Part shown: piece by piece, positions 62,211-64,000 of the stretch | How the letters are laid out: every line of letters starts with the position of its first letter | Numbering within the stretch: the first letter of the stretch is position 1 | Assembly (NCBI GenBank): GCA_039182125.1 | Contig: JBCDCH010000008.1 | Location: 17,529-81,528, forward strand | Source: Planctomycetota bacterium | GTDB lineage: Bacteria > Planctomycetota > Phycisphaerae > Tepidisphaerales > Tepidisphaeraceae | Direction: 5' to 3' | DNA length: 64,000 nt | Notes under the pieces: generated by a model | Database searches by the model: none | What the model was told of the DNA's origin: nothing | Seen by the model: the letters and a program-made list of their open reading frames with translations, nothing else | Position numbers and translations under genes: made by a program

Positions 62211-63893
62211 ATGCCGGACGCTTCCGCCGAACAACGCACGCAGCACCGCTCCGAATACGAAAACGAACGCCGGGCCAAGCTCGAAAAACTCCGCGAGCTC
62301 GGCGTCGATCCGTACGGCCACCGCGTCGATAGCATCGAGCCGCTGGCGGACATTCGCGGCAAGTACGACGAGTCGATGGGCCACGACGGCGGGCCGACGG
62401 TGCTCGGGCAGGGGCGGATCGTGCTCAAGCGCGACATGGGCAAGCTCTCGTTCATCACCCTGCGCGACGCGTCGGGCGACCTGCAGATCGGCTTGGACAA
62501 GAAGCGGCTCGCCGAGCACGACGACAACGCCTGGGCCGTCCGCAATCTGCTCGACCTGGGCGATCGCCTCGCCGTCGAGGGCGCGCTCGGCACGACCAAC
62601 AAGGGCGAGACCACCATCTGGGTCACGAAGATCCACGCCGTCGCCAAGGCGTTGGTCCCGCCGCCCGACAAGTACCACGGCCTCGAGGACACCGACCTCC
62701 GCTACCGCCAGCGCTACACCGACCTCTGGGCCAACCCGGAGGTGATGGACCTGGCGGTCAAGCGGACGCAGATCGTCCAGCACATCCGAGAGTTCCTCCG
62801 CAACCGCGGCTACATCGAGGTCGAAACGCCGATGCTGCAAAGCCTGCAGGGTGGGGCGGCCGCGCGGCCCTTCACGACCCACCACAACGCCCTGGACATC
62901 CCCCTGTTCATGCGCATCGCCCCCGAGCTGTACCTCAAGCGGCTGTTGGTCGGCGGCATGCCCAAGGTCTTCGAGATCGGCCGCAACTTCCGCAACGAAG
63001 GCATCTCCCCCCGCCACAACCCCGAGTTCACCATGCTCGAGGCGTACGAGGCGTTCGGATCGTGGGAGACGATGGCCGAGTGGGTCGAGGAGCTGGTGTG
63101 CGAGCTGGCCGAGAAGTTCTGCGGCGGGCTGAAGATCGAGCATCCGAACGGCCGGATGATCGACCTTACACGCCCGTGGCGCCGCGCGTCGATGGCGGAG
63201 TTGGTGGAGGAGCGGACGGGATGGGCGTTCAGCAAGTGTTCACTCGCAGACGCAGACGCCGACGTACTTCAAGCACTTGCTACAGCGTTGACCGATGACG
63301 CTGCAGATGAGATAGAGAAGCTAGAGTTGACGAAAGACGACGTACAGAAGCTAGCTGCCCGCATCTCGGACGAAGATTTGCGGTTAAAGATTGTCGATCT
63401 TCTTACATCAGCCGGTACCGACATCGGTCGCCGAAACCTGGTGCAGTTCACCCAGTTCTGCATCGGAGCCACATCACCGGCAGAGCAGCTAGTAAATGTG
63501 TACGAGAAGCTTGTCGAGCCCACGCTCATCAACCCGACCTTCGTCACGCGCGTGCCATCGGTCATCATCCCGCTGGCCAAGCCGTGCGTGGACGATCCGT
63601 ACTTCGCCGACGTGTACGAACTCGCGATCAACGGCCAGGAGATTTCGCCCGGCTACACCGAGCTCAACGACCCGGATGTCCAGGAAGACCTCTTCCGGCA
63701 GCAGGTCGGCGACGACGCCGAGAAACAGGCGATCGACCACGACTTCCTCAACGCCCTGAAAGTCGGCATGCCCCCAGCCGGCGGGATGGGGCTCGGTATC
63801 GACCGTTTGATCATGCTCCTGACCGGCGCCGAGAGCATCCGCGACGTACTGCTGTTCCCGTTGATGCGGCCGACGGAAAAGCCGAGCGACTAA
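62211..63893 (+). CDS. lysS: Lysyl-tRNA synthetase, class II, with an odd insertion
   Basis: A 560-residue enzyme charging tRNA-Lys. The N-terminal anticodon-binding OB domain (about 55-165) and class II motifs are intact: RYRQRYTDLW, motif 2 FRNEGISPRHNPEFTMLEAY (about 263-282), and motif 3 GGMGLGIDRLIMLLTG. Start at 62211 fits the family. Between WRRASMAELVEERTGWAF and VEPTLINPTF lie about 90 residues (about 341-433), roughly 40 more than in ordinary enzymes, and the DNA there (63232-63515) uses AT-ending codons unlike the rest of the gene. Confidence 0.93.
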   Translation: MPDASAEQRTQHRSEYENERRAKLEKLRELGVDPYGHRVDSIEPLADIRGKYDESMGHDGGPTVLGQGRIVLKRDMGKLSFITLRDASGDLQIGLDKKRLAEHDDNAWAVRNLLDLGDRLAVEGALGTTNKGETTIWVTKIHAVAKALVPPPDKYHGLEDTDLRYRQRYTDLWANPEVMDLAVKRTQIVQHIREFLRNRGYIEVETPMLQSLQGGAAARPFTTHHNALDIPLFMRIAPELYLKRLLVGGMPKVFEIGRNFRNEGISPRHNPEFTMLEAYEAFGSWETMAEWVEELVCELAEKFCGGLKIEHPNGRMIDLTRPWRRASMAELVEERTGWAFSKCSLADADADVLQALATALTDDAADEIEKLELTKDDVQKLAARISDEDLRLKIVDLLTSAGTDIGRRNLVQFTQFCIGATSPAEQLVNVYEKLVEPTLINPTFVTRVPSVIIPLAKPCVDDPYFADVYELAINGQEISPGYTELNDPDVQEDLFRQQVGDDAEKQAIDHDFLNALKVGMPPAGGMGLGIDRLIMLLTGAESIRDVLLFPLMRPTEKPSD

Positions 63894-63900
63894 ACCTTCT

Positions 63901-63932
63901 TGTCATCCCGAGCGCAGCCGAGGGATCTAGCT
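63901..63932. repeat. Left arm of the TGTCATCCCGAG repeat
   Basis: These 32 bases are identical to 15902-15933, starting TGTCATCCCGAGCGCAGCC. The matching right arm is not seen before the window ends at 64000, so the element may be cut or solo. The rest of 63933-64000 shows no gene. Confidence 0.8.
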
Positions 63933-64000
63933 GATGTGCAGGCCGCGGTTGTTCGGCCGACCCGCTACCGCTAGCGTTGGAAACAAACGCACGGTCGGGA

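Overview
The window is 64 kb of high-GC bacterial DNA that reads best as a member of the Planctomycetota, probably near the Phycisphaerae. The evidence is a combination of traits: PEP-CTERM-type sorting tails, an LExR-xLLS ('LEPR-XLL'-like) surface protein, a SecD-SecF fusion with a coiled-coil insertion, two groEL genes, long acyl carrier and hotdog proteins, and many secreted proteins of unknown function. murD, lgt, mraZ and an FtsQ-like protein argue for a peptidoglycan wall and lipoproteins. The phylum call rests on gene content only. I saw no rRNA, tRNA, CRISPR array, transposase or prophage.

Layout. 1-3.1 kb: end of a truncated gene, a leader with five tandem hairpins plus a C(UUCG)G hairpin ahead of a 66-residue basic protein, a YmdB-type phosphodiesterase coupled to a membrane protein, and an RTX-type surface protein. 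3.2-5.0 kb: kynureninase and kynurenine formamidase (tryptophan breakdown). 5.1-13.6 kb: one very large cyclic beta-glucan synthase. 13.8-17.7 kb: a nucleotide-sugar cluster (C-methyltransferase, cytidylyltransferase, PIG-L deacetylase, epimerase), divergent from the glucan synthase across a strong palindrome. 17.7-25.4 kb: GH57 protein, GGQ release-factor-like protein, two secreted proteins sharing an NPLD motif, RNase R. 25.5-30.1 kb: mraZ with its own operator, then a structured-looking non-coding stretch and a hybrid histidine kinase. 30.1-34.8 kb: purF, a lipoprotein serpin, rplU, and a hotdog-ACP-hotdog trio. 34.8-42.9 kb: FtsQ-like protein, secreted coiled coil, LysM protein and the classical tgt-yajC-secDF export operon.

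42.9-53.9 kb: secreted CTERM and barrel-like proteins, then an unbroken minus-strand chaperone run: groEL2-hicB-hicA-groES-groEL1-fkbM-dnaJ-grpE-fmdB-yacG-membrane protein. Gaps are mostly under 30 bp. A toxin-antitoxin pair sits inside it, and an 18-bp near-palindrome lies upstream of the first gene where a CIRCE element might have been expected. 54-64 kb: PEP-CTERM metalloprotease, murD, pyrF-lgt-panC-folK, a DUF1570-type peptidase, GNAT acetyltransferase and lysyl-tRNA synthetase.

Between genes lie at least three families of dispersed palindromic repeats: a REP-like AAAGCCCACG...CGTGGGTC element, a TGTCATCCCGAGCGCAGCC element, and purine-rich inverted repeats built from short tandem units. 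They sit in gene junctions, and two of them contribute to coding or ribosome-binding sequence.
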